NCBI RefSeq assembly: GCF_003987595.1
Contig: NZ_NGJZ01000002.1
Coordinates: 62,001-126,000 of the forward strand
DNA from: Vagococcus entomophilus
Lineage (GTDB): Bacteria > Bacillota > Bacilli > Lactobacillales > Vagococcaceae
DNA length: 64,000 bases
Reading direction: 5' to 3'
Both the position numbers and the translations under genes were made by a program. Each line of letters opens with the position of its first letter. The stretch's first letter is position 1. Shown here in pieces: positions 26,045 to 35,420 of this stretch. Under the pieces are notes generated by a model. That model was not told where the DNA came from. It saw only the letters and a program-made list of their open reading frames with translations, and ran no database searches.

Positions 26045-26542
26045 ATGGATCCAGTTCAAGAACAAATGAATTCAATAGAAAATAAGTCTGTAGCTATGGG
26101 ACGTAGTGGGATTAGTCTTTTGTGGAAAAATAAGACGACTCTCGCAAAGTTTATGTTGCAACCTGTTCAATTTCTTTATAAATCAGGGGCTAATTTAATT
26201 AAGGGCTTAATTACTAAAAATTCAAAAGGTAAAGAGATGGAACAGAAAAAGCCAAATTTGAGCAAAGCTTCCTCAGTAGAAAAAAGTGTAGCTGGTAAAA
26301 AAGCGATGGGAATAGCTGTAGGAGAGCCGCAAAAAGCCCAGGGAGCAAAAAAAACAATGGGACAAATAAAAGGAAAAGTAAATGAATCCTTAGATCAGTT
26401 GGCTAATACGCAACCAGAGCTAAAAGTAGCCAAAAAAACATTAGATACAGCAGTTGATATTGCCAAAACTGTCGCTAGTAAAGTCAATAATACACAACAA
26501 AAAGATAAGAAACAAGCTCCAAGTAAAGGAATTGGAATCTAA
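26045..26542 (+). CDS. Small basic protein of the T4SS operon
   Basis: Not recognised. It has 165 residues, a weakly hydrophobic stretch near 20-45 (LLWKNKTTLAKFMLQPVQF) and a lysine-rich, low-complexity C-terminal half with a basic end (KKQAPSKGIGI). It is the first of three small basic genes between the exported protein and VirD4. It may be a substrate adaptor, processing factor (PcfF/PcfB-like by position) or secreted protein. The start follows GTGAGG. Sequence gives no function. Confidence 0.6.
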   Translation: MDPVQEQMNSIENKSVAMGRSGISLLWKNKTTLAKFMLQPVQFLYKSGANLIKGLITKNSKGKEMEQKKPNLSKASSVEKSVAGKKAMGIAVGEPQKAQGAKKTMGQIKGKVNESLDQLANTQPELKVAKKTLDTAVDIAKTVASKVNNTQQKDKKQAPSKGIGI

Positions 26543-26600
26543 AAATAGAAAATTTTTAAAAGAAGGTTAGCATGTTTTCTGTGTGAAAGGAGTGTCAAGT

Positions 26601-26837
26601 ATGAATCCAGAGGATAAGAAAAAAATAAGGGAACTTCATAAAAAAGACAAAGCTGGCAATTTGAATCAAATCAAATCTATTGGACAAAAAAATGTACAAA
26701 ATAATGTACAAAATAAACACAGCAAAGGAGATTCAAAAGAAACATTGTTTGAAAAAACAAAAAATGCCAAAACTCAGTCTAAAAATAAACACGTAAGTAG
26801 CAAAATAGGAAGAAGTGAGAAAAATCATGAACGATGA
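26601..26837 (+). CDS. Small lysine-rich hydrophilic protein
   Basis: A 78-residue protein rich in K, N and Q, with no TM or signal peptide. It contains a small internal duplication (NVQN repeated) and a basic C-terminus (GRSEKNHER). The start is ATG 26601, nine bases after AAAGGAG; the GTG at 26583 lies before that site. It overlaps the next gene by 11 bases. The function is unknown; disordered by appearance. Confidence 0.55.
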   Translation: MNPEDKKKIRELHKKDKAGNLNQIKSIGQKNVQNNVQNKHSKGDSKETLFEKTKNAKTQSKNKHVSSKIGRSEKNHER

Positions 26838-27180
26838 ATCGAATATCTTGTTGGTGTTACTTATGGCTTGTTTTTGTGTCTGCAAAGTAGCTATCATGGG
26901 GATTTTTTTAGGCTTAAAACTGGTATGGAAGGCTTTGGCTTGTCTGGTTTGTCCAAGAAAGCACGTTTCTAATGAGCGAGAATATGTAAAAAGATCTTCT
27001 TATAACAAAGAAAGACAACCTGCAATTAATCGGGATACGAACTTAACATTTAGTCAAGATCGACAACATGTAAAAAACGTAGTGGCAAATAATAGACAAT
27101 ACGCTAGAAATAGCCAACATCGATTAAGAAAAACTCGCGATGTAGGAATCGGAGAAATTATAATCGGAAAAAAATACTGA
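26827..27180 (+). CDS. Small membrane protein with basic tail
   Basis: A 117-residue protein. It has an N-terminal hydrophobic segment (about 6-40) with several cysteines (MACFCVCK, ALACLVCP), then a long Arg/Asn/Lys-rich soluble tail ending IIIGKKY. The start ATG 26827 overlaps the preceding stop. The single-TM topology with a basic cytosolic domain could tether other factors to the coupling protein encoded next. The function is unknown. Confidence 0.55.
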   Translation: MNDESNILLVLLMACFCVCKVAIMGIFLGLKLVWKALACLVCPRKHVSNEREYVKRSSYNKERQPAINRDTNLTFSQDRQHVKNVVANNRQYARNSQHRLRKTRDVGIGEIIIGKKY

Positions 27181-27233
27181 TACAGGTGCTTATTTTGCAA
27201 TAAGCTCTTTATTGTAACCAATAGGAGCAAACG

Positions 27234-29189
27234 ATGAATAAAATAAAAAAAGTATGGATCATTCACCTATTGTGTGGTCTCTGTTTATTTTACATTGGAA
27301 ATCGACTCGCAATGATTTTCAATCAGCTATATTTACAAACAAAGAACCCGATTGAAACGATTATAAAGACAATGGATGTTTTTACAGAAGAGTTGAAACA
27401 GTTTAGCTTTATTTTGGAAAGGACATCCACGAGTCTTTTATTTGGTGGAGGAATTGTAGCAATTTATATAGGAATTATCCTATATAATACAGTTGGAAAA
27501 ACAAAGACAAGAGTGAATGAAGAATACGGAAGTGCTCATTGGGGCATTCGAAAAGATATCCAACCTTTTATTGATAAAGAAAAAAAAGACAATATTTTAT
27601 TGACGGATACAGAGTCGTTGTCTTTGTCCGGAAGAATGAAGATTACGAAAGAGGACAATTTTAATCGAAACAAAAATATTGTCGTCGTAGGTGGAGCAGG
27701 TAGTGGGAAGACCCGTTTCTATGTAAAACCAAATTTAATGCAAATGCATTCCTCATATGTTGTCAGTGATTCAAAGGGATTATTGTTGGCTGAAACAGGG
27801 AAGATGTTTGAAGAAAATGGATATAAGATCAAAATTTTTGATTTGATTAATCGCAGAGGCAGCGATCAATACAATCCTTTTCGTTATTTAAAAAATGAAG
27901 ATGATATCTTGAAAATTGTTAACAATTTGATTAAAAATACTTCCGACCCTAAAAAAACGGGTGGGGACCCATTCTTTGAAAAAGCAGAAACTGCGCTTTT
28001 GATGGCTATTTTTAGTTATTTACTACAAGAAGTAGTCGAAGAAGATCAAACGTTGGCCAATGTTGTTGAGCTTGTTCGTTTAGCAAATGTCGAAGAAGAT
28101 GTTGAGGGCTATGTCAGTCCTTTAGATATTCTCTTTCAAGAATTAGAAGAAAAAGATCCACAAAATTTTGCAGTAGCACAATATAAAATATTTAAGTTGG
28201 CTGGTGGAAGAACGACAACAAGTATTTTGGTCAGTTTAGGAGTTAGATTGGCTCCGTTTGATATTCCAAGTATTCAGCATTTGGTATCCAATGACACACT
28301 GGAATTAGAAAAAGTTGGAGATCAAAAAACGATTCTGTATATTTTATTACCGGATACAGATACAAGTTTTAACTTTTTAGCAAGTATGATGTATCAACAG
28401 TTGTTTGATATGCTTGTACACCGAGCAGATAATCATTTTAAAGGTCGTTTACCTGTTCATGTACGGTGCGTTTTGGATGAGTTTGCGAATATTGGACAAA
28501 TTCCAGATTTTGAAAAAATTATTTCAGTTATCCGAAGTCGTGAAATTTCAACAAATGTTATTTTACAAAATATTAGTCAGTTGAAAACGCTCTACAAAGA
28601 TACTTGGGAGACGATTCTTGGAACAAGTGATACTTTCTTATATTTAGGTGGTATGGAGCAAAGTACCCACGAATATATTTCAAAATTATTAGGAAAACAA
28701 ACAATTGAACAACAAAACTATAGTGTGAATCGTGGCTCTAATGGTTCGTATAGTCAAAATTATCAAAAATTAGGCCGTAACCTTTTAGATCCAGATGAGG
28801 TAGCGAGCCTCAAAGGTCAAGAATGTATCTTGAAGATTCGTGGAGTCGCCCCATTTTTGTCTAAAAAATACAATATTGAAAGACATTCTCAATACAAAAA
28901 ATTGGGAGATGTTACGCCAAGTTATTGGTACCAACGTGAACTTGAAGAAAACTTGGTGCCAGAAGAAGTTTTATTTTCTGAAGTGGAAAGTGGAGAGGAA
29001 ACGGAGTCGTTTACCGAAGAAGAGTTAGAGAAAATGATTGCAGAACTCGAAGAGGAAACTTTAGTTCAAAAAGAAGATCAATCCACAGAAGCGGAAAGTG
29101 AAGAGGAAACAGAATCGTTTACCGAAGAAGAGTTAGGAGAAACGATTGAAGAACTCGAAGTGAAATCACAAGATACAATAAACGATTAA
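27234..29189 (+). CDS. VirD4-like type IV coupling protein with acidic tail
   Basis: A 651-residue coupling ATPase of the VirD4/TraG/PcfC family. Two N-terminal TM helices lie near 6-26 and 65-85. Walker A is GGAGSGKT at 153-160, with the family motif VSDSKG downstream. Further motifs include DQYNPFRYL, FDIPSIQHL and Walker B RCVLDEFANIGQIPDFEK. Family members select substrates for the channel. Unusual is the C-terminal 80 residues: an acidic tail in which a block ending ETESFTEEEL occurs twice. An acidic tail could bind the basic tails of the unknown proteins around it (inference). It lies directly before the giant coiled-coil gene. Confidence 0.94.
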   Translation: MNKIKKVWIIHLLCGLCLFYIGNRLAMIFNQLYLQTKNPIETIIKTMDVFTEELKQFSFILERTSTSLLFGGGIVAIYIGIILYNTVGKTKTRVNEEYGSAHWGIRKDIQPFIDKEKKDNILLTDTESLSLSGRMKITKEDNFNRNKNIVVVGGAGSGKTRFYVKPNLMQMHSSYVVSDSKGLLLAETGKMFEENGYKIKIFDLINRRGSDQYNPFRYLKNEDDILKIVNNLIKNTSDPKKTGGDPFFEKAETALLMAIFSYLLQEVVEEDQTLANVVELVRLANVEEDVEGYVSPLDILFQELEEKDPQNFAVAQYKIFKLAGGRTTTSILVSLGVRLAPFDIPSIQHLVSNDTLELEKVGDQKTILYILLPDTDTSFNFLASMMYQQLFDMLVHRADNHFKGRLPVHVRCVLDEFANIGQIPDFEKIISVIRSREISTNVILQNISQLKTLYKDTWETILGTSDTFLYLGGMEQSTHEYISKLLGKQTIEQQNYSVNRGSNGSYSQNYQKLGRNLLDPDEVASLKGQECILKIRGVAPFLSKKYNIERHSQYKKLGDVTPSYWYQRELEENLVPEEVLFSEVESGEETESFTEEELEKMIAELEEETLVQKEDQSTEAESEEETESFTEEELGETIEELEVKSQDTIND

Positions 29190-29205
29190 AGCTGAGGTGA
29201 AAAAA

Positions 29206-32200
29206 ATGAACGAGTTATTCGAACAAAAAGTATGTTTGTTTCTTAACATTGCAGATATAGCTTCAAAGTCTAACCTAAACAGTCCATTTAACATTTCTGA
29301 TGTGACACTAGAACAGTATGAAGTAAAGTTTCAGGATGCGATTAACAATTTAATCGAACTCGAAACCTTAAAATTAAAAATTTTGGAAGCACAGCAGAAA
29401 AATCAAAATTTTCTTGTCAAAGTGGAAGGAACAACCGATCAAAAACAAGCATTAAGCAACCTGGAGGAACAACTCAAAGTTTCGCAACAGGAAATCAAGA
29501 GTTTACGTAATACCGAGGTCATAGGTGGCGATCGTAATGAGAAATGGACTCAAATCTATCCTAATTTGTATCGTTTCGTTAATAAATGTGCCAAAGAACG
29601 AGAACGGCTAAATAATAAACTCTTAGGAATTGATACGGAGTTTGGGGATATTATAAAACGGTATCGCAGTAAAAAAATTGCAGAAACTAAAGAAAAAATT
29701 CAAGCAAAAGAACGACATAATGAAGAACTAAAAAAAGAATTAGATTCATTGTATACGCAAGTTGACCATTATTTAGAATTGAAAGAGCCTTCTAAGGCCA
29801 CGCCACTGCTAAAAAGGAGTACTGAAATAATTGGGGTCATTAAGTTAAATGAAGCTGATATTCAGCGTTATATTGCAGAACTAAAGTTAAGACTCGATAA
29901 ATTGCAACAGTATCTAAAAACAGAACCTCAGATAAAAAAGGAACTCGATAGTGATCCTAAGCTAGCATTAGCATTCATACAACAAGATCAAGAGATACAA
30001 ACACTTTTTAAGAATAAAAGCGAGCCAATCAGTCAAGAATATGAGCAAAAAGCAATGACTCTTAAAAAAAAGGTACAGGATATTGAAACACAAACGGAGC
30101 GGATGGATCGAGAAGATTTGTCTGTTGAAAATCAAAAGCTCCGTGAGAAATTACTCTTAGGAAATAGAGAAATTGCAGAGTTACAGCTGCGAAATAAAGG
30201 CTACGACTACGCGCTCAATTATCAGCCTAGTACAGATTCGAAAAAAGTTGATTTTGATGCTAGTATAAGGCCGGAAATTACTCAATTGGCTCAAATAGAC
30301 GTCTATATCGAGGGTTCTCCTGAAAAAATTCCGTCCTTAGACAAGATGTTAGAACCAAAAGGTATCTTAGATGGATTGGTAGAAAATCCAAATACTCCGC
30401 AGTTCGACGCTTTGGATCTGATTAGTGAGCAAGATCATTTAAAACAGCTGATTCAAAAGACGGAGCAAAAAGCAGATAGACTGAGACGAGTAGTTGAGCC
30501 TAAGAAAGACTTTGTACAAGCAGAAATTCGACGCTTAGAAATAAAACAATTTGTTCAACCGTCCATACCACCAAATCACGAAAGACAGTTCACGCCCGTT
30601 CCCCAAGAGGCAAAGCAGCTTGTTCAGCTAAAATTTGCCATTTTTGAGCAGGAACAAAAGAAATTAAAAGAAGCTCAAACTGCTAAGGCGAAGTTACTTG
30701 CGGGTATTCAAAAATCCAGAGGACAATTTTTGGAAGAAATCCAGAAAAATGCTCCTTTGCGAATGAAAACAACGATTCATCAATTAAACTATCCGCAGGA
30801 ACTATCCAAAAGTAAAGTAGAAATAGACTTACCAGATCTTTTAAATTCTTTGAAAAATACACTAAATAAGGTAACTGACTACTTAAATCGTTCTCCCTAT
30901 GAGTTGCCTAATTTAGCTCAGATGCAAAAAGCTGGTTTGCTGGATGTTTTTGTTCAGTATCCTACTAATATCATCACTATAGATAAGTATGATGAGTCGC
31001 AAAAATTGCAATTGCTGAGTGAGCAGTTAAACCATGAGAGACCTGCGTTAGAACAACTTATTAGCGAACAAGAGAATCACGTGCAGTTTCGTGTTCAGAG
31101 TAAAGCGCAAGTGTTGGAAGAGTTGAAGTCTCATTTGGAAAAAGCTAACAATGAACGAGAACAGTTAGTAGATATGCTTGATGGTCTGAGTGAGCCCCAA
31201 TTTTATAAACCAGAACAGAAAAAAGCTTATAAAATAACACGTTTTTCCGAAAATAATTTCTCAAAAGAAACCAATGGCAGAACAAATAATGGCACAAGTA
31301 AGCTAAAAGAGCTGGAAAAACAAACCGATACTGTGCAACAAGAATTGGCAAGTGTTCAAGCAGAAATTGCCATACATAAAAAAACTGCCAGTCAGGAATA
31401 CGTGAACCTTCTAAAAAAACAGCAAACTTTAAGTATAGGGATGCTGAAAGTAGAGCAAGCACTTAGTCCACATCAGTTTGCTGACAATAAGAAGCAACAG
31501 TTAAAACAACTAGCAATTGAACAACAGCGATTGGAACAACTGGAACAACAAATTTCACAACAACCTACTGAAACAATCATTGCCAAAATGCTTGAGGTAA
31601 AAAGTGAACTGAAAAAGAACCAACAGGTTTTTATCCAACAAACTGATTCATATGCCAATAAAACGAATGCTTTATATAGCGAACAACTGGTCTCTGCTGA
31701 TGCAAGAGTCAAGAGTGCGAGAGCCACTTATGACAATATACTAGGTGAAAACCAAACACCTAATGGAAAACTGCTTGAGTTGCAGGATTCTTTGAAACAG
31801 GCAGAGAAAATACTAAGCTCAAAGGAACCCTTACAACAATTTGAAAACAGGTTAAAAACAGCAACCGCCAAGCTTCAACATGAACCTAAGTTAGTAGATG
31901 AATACTTAGCCAGTGTAGAAAAAGCTATCATACCGATGGATTATCAGTTAGATGAGTTAGACAGCAGAGCTAAAGGAGCGTTAAGAGCTTCTCATGTCAA
32001 TCTTTCAGGGTTGGCTGATCAATTAAAAAACTTATATAAACAAAACCAAGAATTAGCAAATCAAAAATTTCAAAATGCACAGTTAGAACTGAATCTAAAG
32101 GAACTGCAGAGTCCAGATGAGGATCAGTCTCTTAAAAAAATGCTAGAAGAGTTGCGTATAGCTGTTGATAAATGTGGTGATTTGTTAAGAATACAGCCAA

Positions 32201-33747
32201 CCTCTAATCAGATTGAGCAACAAGTAAACAATCAAATCGAAGAAGTTCAACGAAATCCAGAGAGCTATTTTTCAAAAATCAAAGATATCCAAGGAAAGCT
32301 TGAAGCAGGGCAGCAAGAACTAGTTACTTTAAAAAATAACTACGGAAAAATGAGTCAATCTCTTGATGACAAGCAGGTGGAACTTCAAGAAAGCTTAATT
32401 CAGCAAGTCAGTCATGCGAAAGAAAAATCGTTCTCAGCGGATAAGGTTAAAGAAAACAGTAAAAAAGCAAAAAACGTTGATTTTTCTGAGCAAGACTTAA
32501 TAGAGTTGGAAAATTTAAAAAATCGGACGATTCCTAATGCTACAGGCCAAGTGGCTTCTCGTGTAGTAAGTGATAAGACTATGAATGTGGCCGAGGATTT
32601 AAAAATAATGGCGCGCCAAGTGGAACAAAACGCTCAGCTACTAAAAAAAGCTGATCAATTTGAGAGCGAGATTTTAGGAGCTCAGCTTCAAGCACTTCTA
32701 AAAAAAGATCAAGCTCTAAGCAAAGCAATTATCAACGAAAAACGTGAGTTACAAATAGCTTTAACACCAGAAGAGAAACAAATAAACAAGAAAAAAGCTT
32801 TAACCAAAAGTAATGGAGGAAGTTCTCTAGAAAATTTGAATGAGGGGATTTCCAAATTAAATCAAACGATTGCTCGTAAGACGTCTGAGTTAGAGCAGCT
32901 GAAAAGTCAAGAAAAAGTAAAAAAGCCAGGCATACGTTGGCTACGTTGGTTGCGCTATCCGCTACTGTTAGCACCGATGGCTGTGCTCCCATATTTCCCA
33001 GTTTTGTTGGGCGGATTAATGCCAACTGTTTTAGCAGGAACTTTGCTAGGACCCATGATTTGGGGAACTTGTGCTGCCGCAGCTTTAGCATATTTCATCC
33101 CGAAAGTGATTCAATTTTCTGTTGGGAAATACCAGAAAAATAAAAAAATTAATCGATTAAAAGAGCAAATAGTCAAAGGATTAACCCGTGATGAATGGGA
33201 AAAAAATCAAGCGGCAAAATTAGAAAAAACTGGACCTAAAAGAAACTTTTTACGCAAGCACTGGAAAGCCTTAGCTGCATTTCTAATTGGTGCCTGTGTG
33301 ATTGGGGCTTTAGGCAGCTTTGCTGCTCCTTTCCTAGTATTTCATTCTTTAGCAGCAATTCAAATTACTGCGGGAACTCTTTGGCCAATATTTTACATGG
33401 GAACGAGTGTAGCAATTGGTGCGGGAGCGGGCATCGGTGTTGGTATTGTAGATAAGACACTTTTAAAGCGGGGAATTAATCATTTTGAAAAACAGCAAGG
33501 AAACTTTCAAGATTTATACTATCTGGCAGAAAAGCAAATTCAAAACACCCCTGCTTTAAAAGAGCAAAGACAGATGAATTTGCAAACAAAAGATGCTCAA
33601 ATGACACAACAAATCCAACAGGCCAAAGATAGAAGCACGCCCTTTGAAGCTTTACGTAGTCAATCCTTAACAAAATCTGCTAGTGTATGTGAGTTGCGAA
33701 GACCGGAACATGGACAAAAAGAGCAGGAAAGACGAACCAGTATATAA
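29206..33747 (+). CDS. Giant coiled-coil protein with two hydrophobic hairpins
   Basis: Not recognised. It is 1513 residues long, and residues 1 to about 1240 are nearly continuous charged helix rich in Q, K, E and L, with many heptad-like stretches. Two hydrophobic blocks follow, near 1250-1300 (LLLAPMAVLPYFPVLLGG) and 1355-1415 (ending GAGAGIGVGIVD). Each is long enough for two helices, and a basic linker separates them. The last 100 residues are charged and end in an Arg-rich tail (RRPEHGQKEQERRTSI). There is no signal peptide. The start is ATG 29206 after GAGGTG, only 16 bases behind virD4, so it belongs to the T4SS operon. Bilobed hydrophobic domains plus coiled coils occur in membrane-inserting effectors of other secretion systems; a translocated effector or structural scaffold are both possible. 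Confidence 0.75.
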   Translation: MNELFEQKVCLFLNIADIASKSNLNSPFNISDVTLEQYEVKFQDAINNLIELETLKLKILEAQQKNQNFLVKVEGTTDQKQALSNLEEQLKVSQQEIKSLRNTEVIGGDRNEKWTQIYPNLYRFVNKCAKERERLNNKLLGIDTEFGDIIKRYRSKKIAETKEKIQAKERHNEELKKELDSLYTQVDHYLELKEPSKATPLLKRSTEIIGVIKLNEADIQRYIAELKLRLDKLQQYLKTEPQIKKELDSDPKLALAFIQQDQEIQTLFKNKSEPISQEYEQKAMTLKKKVQDIETQTERMDREDLSVENQKLREKLLLGNREIAELQLRNKGYDYALNYQPSTDSKKVDFDASIRPEITQLAQIDVYIEGSPEKIPSLDKMLEPKGILDGLVENPNTPQFDALDLISEQDHLKQLIQKTEQKADRLRRVVEPKKDFVQAEIRRLEIKQFVQPSIPPNHERQFTPVPQEAKQLVQLKFAIFEQEQKKLKEAQTAKAKLLAGIQKSRGQFLEEIQKNAPLRMKTTIHQLNYPQELSKSKVEIDLPDLLNSLKNTLNKVTDYLNRSPYELPNLAQMQKAGLLDVFVQYPTNIITIDKYDESQKLQLLSEQLNHERPALEQLISEQENHVQFRVQSKAQVLEELKSHLEKANNEREQLVDMLDGLSEPQFYKPEQKKAYKITRFSENNFSKETNGRTNNGTSKLKELEKQTDTVQQELASVQAEIAIHKKTASQEYVNLLKKQQTLSIGMLKVEQALSPHQFADNKKQQLKQLAIEQQRLEQLEQQISQQPTETIIAKMLEVKSELKKNQQVFIQQTDSYANKTNALYSEQLVSADARVKSARATYDNILGENQTPNGKLLELQDSLKQAEKILSSKEPLQQFENRLKTATAKLQHEPKLVDEYLASVEKAIIPMDYQLDELDSRAKGALRASHVNLSGLADQLKNLYKQNQELANQKFQNAQLELNLKELQSPDEDQSLKKMLEELRIAVDKCGDLLRIQPTSNQIEQQVNNQIEEVQRNPESYFSKIKDIQGKLEAGQQELVTLKNNYGKMSQSLDDKQVELQESLIQQVSHAKEKSFSADKVKENSKKAKNVDFSEQDLIELENLKNRTIPNATGQVASRVVSDKTMNVAEDLKIMARQVEQNAQLLKKADQFESEILGAQLQALLKKDQALSKAIINEKRELQIALTPEEKQINKKKALTKSNGGSSLENLNEGISKLNQTIARKTSELEQLKSQEKVKKPGIRWLRWLRYPLLLAPMAVLPYFPVLLGGLMPTVLAGTLLGPMIWGTCAAAALAYFIPKVIQFSVGKYQKNKKINRLKEQIVKGLTRDEWEKNQAAKLEKTGPKRNFLRKHWKALAAFLIGACVIGALGSFAAPFLVFHSLAAIQITAGTLWPIFYMGTSVAIGAGAGIGVGIVDKTLLKRGINHFEKQQGNFQDLYYLAEKQIQNTPALKEQRQMNLQTKDAQMTQQIQQAKDRSTPFEALRSQSLTKSASVCELRRPEHGQKEQERRTSI

Positions 33748-33798
33748 AAACCGGTGTGTAAACAAATATTTATCAAGGAAAAATAGTCATTTAAAAGG

Positions 33799-33838
33799 AC
33801 ATCTAAGACAGAATGAATTTTTGTCTTAGATGTTTTTT
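33799..33838 (+). terminator. Terminator of the T4SS operon
   Basis: A 12-bp stem, ACATCTAAGACA / TGTCTTAGATGT, then six T residues. It ends the operon running from the pilin to the giant coiled-coil gene and separates it from the proline-rich genes. Confidence 0.88.
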
Positions 33839-33996
33839 AGTAAATTGCCAAGGCAGATATGAAAACTAGAAAGACACATTCATGTCAATTTTTCTATCAA
33901 TAATGTTAACTTCGAATAATAGAAATCAGATAGTCTTAGGACCAATCTTTTATTTTTATTTCAAAAAAAAAAAGACAAAAGGAAAGAGGGTATCTC

Positions 33997-34005
33997 TGGT
34001 AATAT
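33997..34005 (+). promoter_or_regulatory. Extended -10 promoter candidate of the first proline-rich gene
   Basis: TGgTAATAT, 31 bases upstream of the start codon and after the operon terminator, so a new transcript must start here. No clear -35. Confidence 0.35.
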
Positions 34006-34035
34006 TAGTCTAGTAAAGAAGGAGTTGGCAACAAT

Positions 34036-35310
34036 ATGACCAGGAAAGAAATGAAACTATCCACAGATAATCAGACGGAGGAGATTCAGCGTCCGTCATT
34101 ACCCAAAACATTGCCACCATTTGAATTATTAGGTAGTAATATAATTGAGGATTATGGAATCAAAAGGGAACTGGAAGAACAAAGTATAGATGAACCGATA
34201 TCAGATAAGGACGTAGAAATACTTCCCCCATTACCAACAACAGCACCTCCGCTAGATGTATTAGAGAGCAAAGCACTGTTTGAGGAAAGGGGTTCTATCG
34301 TAATAGAAGAACAAAGTCCAAGTAGAGCAATGGAAGCAAATAGTATAGCTCCGCCCCCGCCCCCATTACCACTGTCATTTGGGTTAAGTGAGTCTAATGA
34401 TAAGGTTCGATTAAAGGTAAGAGACAAAGGAAATCTTACTGATGGGACGGGACTCAATCATGTTGATGCAAGTATGTTGAAACAAAAACTGGATAACCAA
34501 CTTACTTCTGCAATTCATTTAAGAAGGAAAGCAGTTGAAAGAACTTATGATGTATCAGAGGGATACGGCAAGGTCAGGGTTAAGGAAAAAGAAGCAGAAG
34601 TAAAAAAAGAGAAGTTGTTTGTAAATAAGGAAGCAAAAGAGCTCATTGAGAATGGTTTGGTCCCCCCAGCCCCAATGCTGCCCCCAATATTGTTCTCTCA
34701 AAATAATAGTAAAAAAGAAAAAGTATCAAAAAATGAAAAACAGCAGCAGAAACTAAGCGATAAAGAGATCCAACAAAACTTAGCAAAAGAAGCAATGGAT
34801 ATACGGAAGATTTTAAGAAAAGTACAGGTAGAACGGAAATCTGTAGAAAAAAATAGCAATCAAGAATATGATTGGAAAGCGACTTTAAAGAAACGTATAC
34901 CAACGAATCAAAATGTTGGGGATACTGGGTTTCAAGAAGCTCAGAAAAAAATATTCAGCCAATTGAAAGGCAAGGAGAACAAAGGTCAAAACACCGGTTT
35001 TAGTTATGGACAGCTAGCAAAACCAATGAATCAAAATGTTGGGGATATTGGGCTTCAAGAAGCTCAGAAAAAAACATTCAGCCAATTGATAAGCATGGAT
35101 AATAAAAGTCAAAACACCGGTTTTAGTTATGGACAGCTAGCAAAACCAACGAATCACAATGTGGGAGACATAGGGATTAAAGAGCATCAGAAAAAAATAT
35201 TCAGCGAATTGGAAGACAAAGCTATGGCCATTAAAAAACAGAACTTTTTAAAACCGAGGAAGTCCCCCTTTGACTATGAACAACGGATTATGGATAGCTA
35301 TAATAAATAA
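34036..35310 (+). CDS. Proline-rich repeat protein, candidate T4SS substrate
   Basis: A 424-residue hydrophilic protein with no signal peptide, TM or sortase motif. The N-terminal third has three spaced proline clusters (LPKTLPPFELL, LPPLPTTAPPLDVL, APPPPPLPLSFG). A further one, VPPAPMLPPILF, lies near 209. A segment ERKSVEK...YDWKATLKKR (to about residue 286; D279) follows the last cluster and is also found, in related form, in the 496-residue protein downstream. The C-terminus has three 41-residue repeats and a basic tail (KPRKSPFDYEQR). Poly-proline tracts with such motifs are typical of proteins that bind eukaryotic SH3, EVH1 or profilin partners; function here is unknown. AAGAAGGAG precedes ATG 34036. 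Confidence 0.75.
   Translation: MTRKEMKLSTDNQTEEIQRPSLPKTLPPFELLGSNIIEDYGIKRELEEQSIDEPISDKDVEILPPLPTTAPPLDVLESKALFEERGSIVIEEQSPSRAMEANSIAPPPPPLPLSFGLSESNDKVRLKVRDKGNLTDGTGLNHVDASMLKQKLDNQLTSAIHLRRKAVERTYDVSEGYGKVRVKEKEAEVKKEKLFVNKEAKELIENGLVPPAPMLPPILFSQNNSKKEKVSKNEKQQQKLSDKEIQQNLAKEAMDIRKILRKVQVERKSVEKNSNQEYDWKATLKKRIPTNQNVGDTGFQEAQKKIFSQLKGKENKGQNTGFSYGQLAKPMNQNVGDIGLQEAQKKTFSQLISMDNKSQNTGFSYGQLAKPTNHNVGDIGIKEHQKKIFSELEDKAMAIKKQNFLKPRKSPFDYEQRIMDSYNK
34906..35240 (+). repeat. 123-base tandem repeats in the proline-rich gene
   Basis: Repeat units start at 34906, 35029 and 35152, a period of exactly 123 bases (41 codons); the third is incomplete. Each unit encodes N-x-NVGD-x-G followed by EAQKK-x-FSQL and, in the first two, TGFSYGQLAKP. 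The first two are nearly identical. Confidence 0.88.
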
Positions 35311-35420
35311 AATTTTTTGTAAAATTTAATCCTTTCATGTAAATCCTAGGCTATATCGGTTTGTTGAGCTTATTTTTTAAATCTTTTCAGTAAACATTTA
35401 AAGTAAAAGGTGGATACAAA

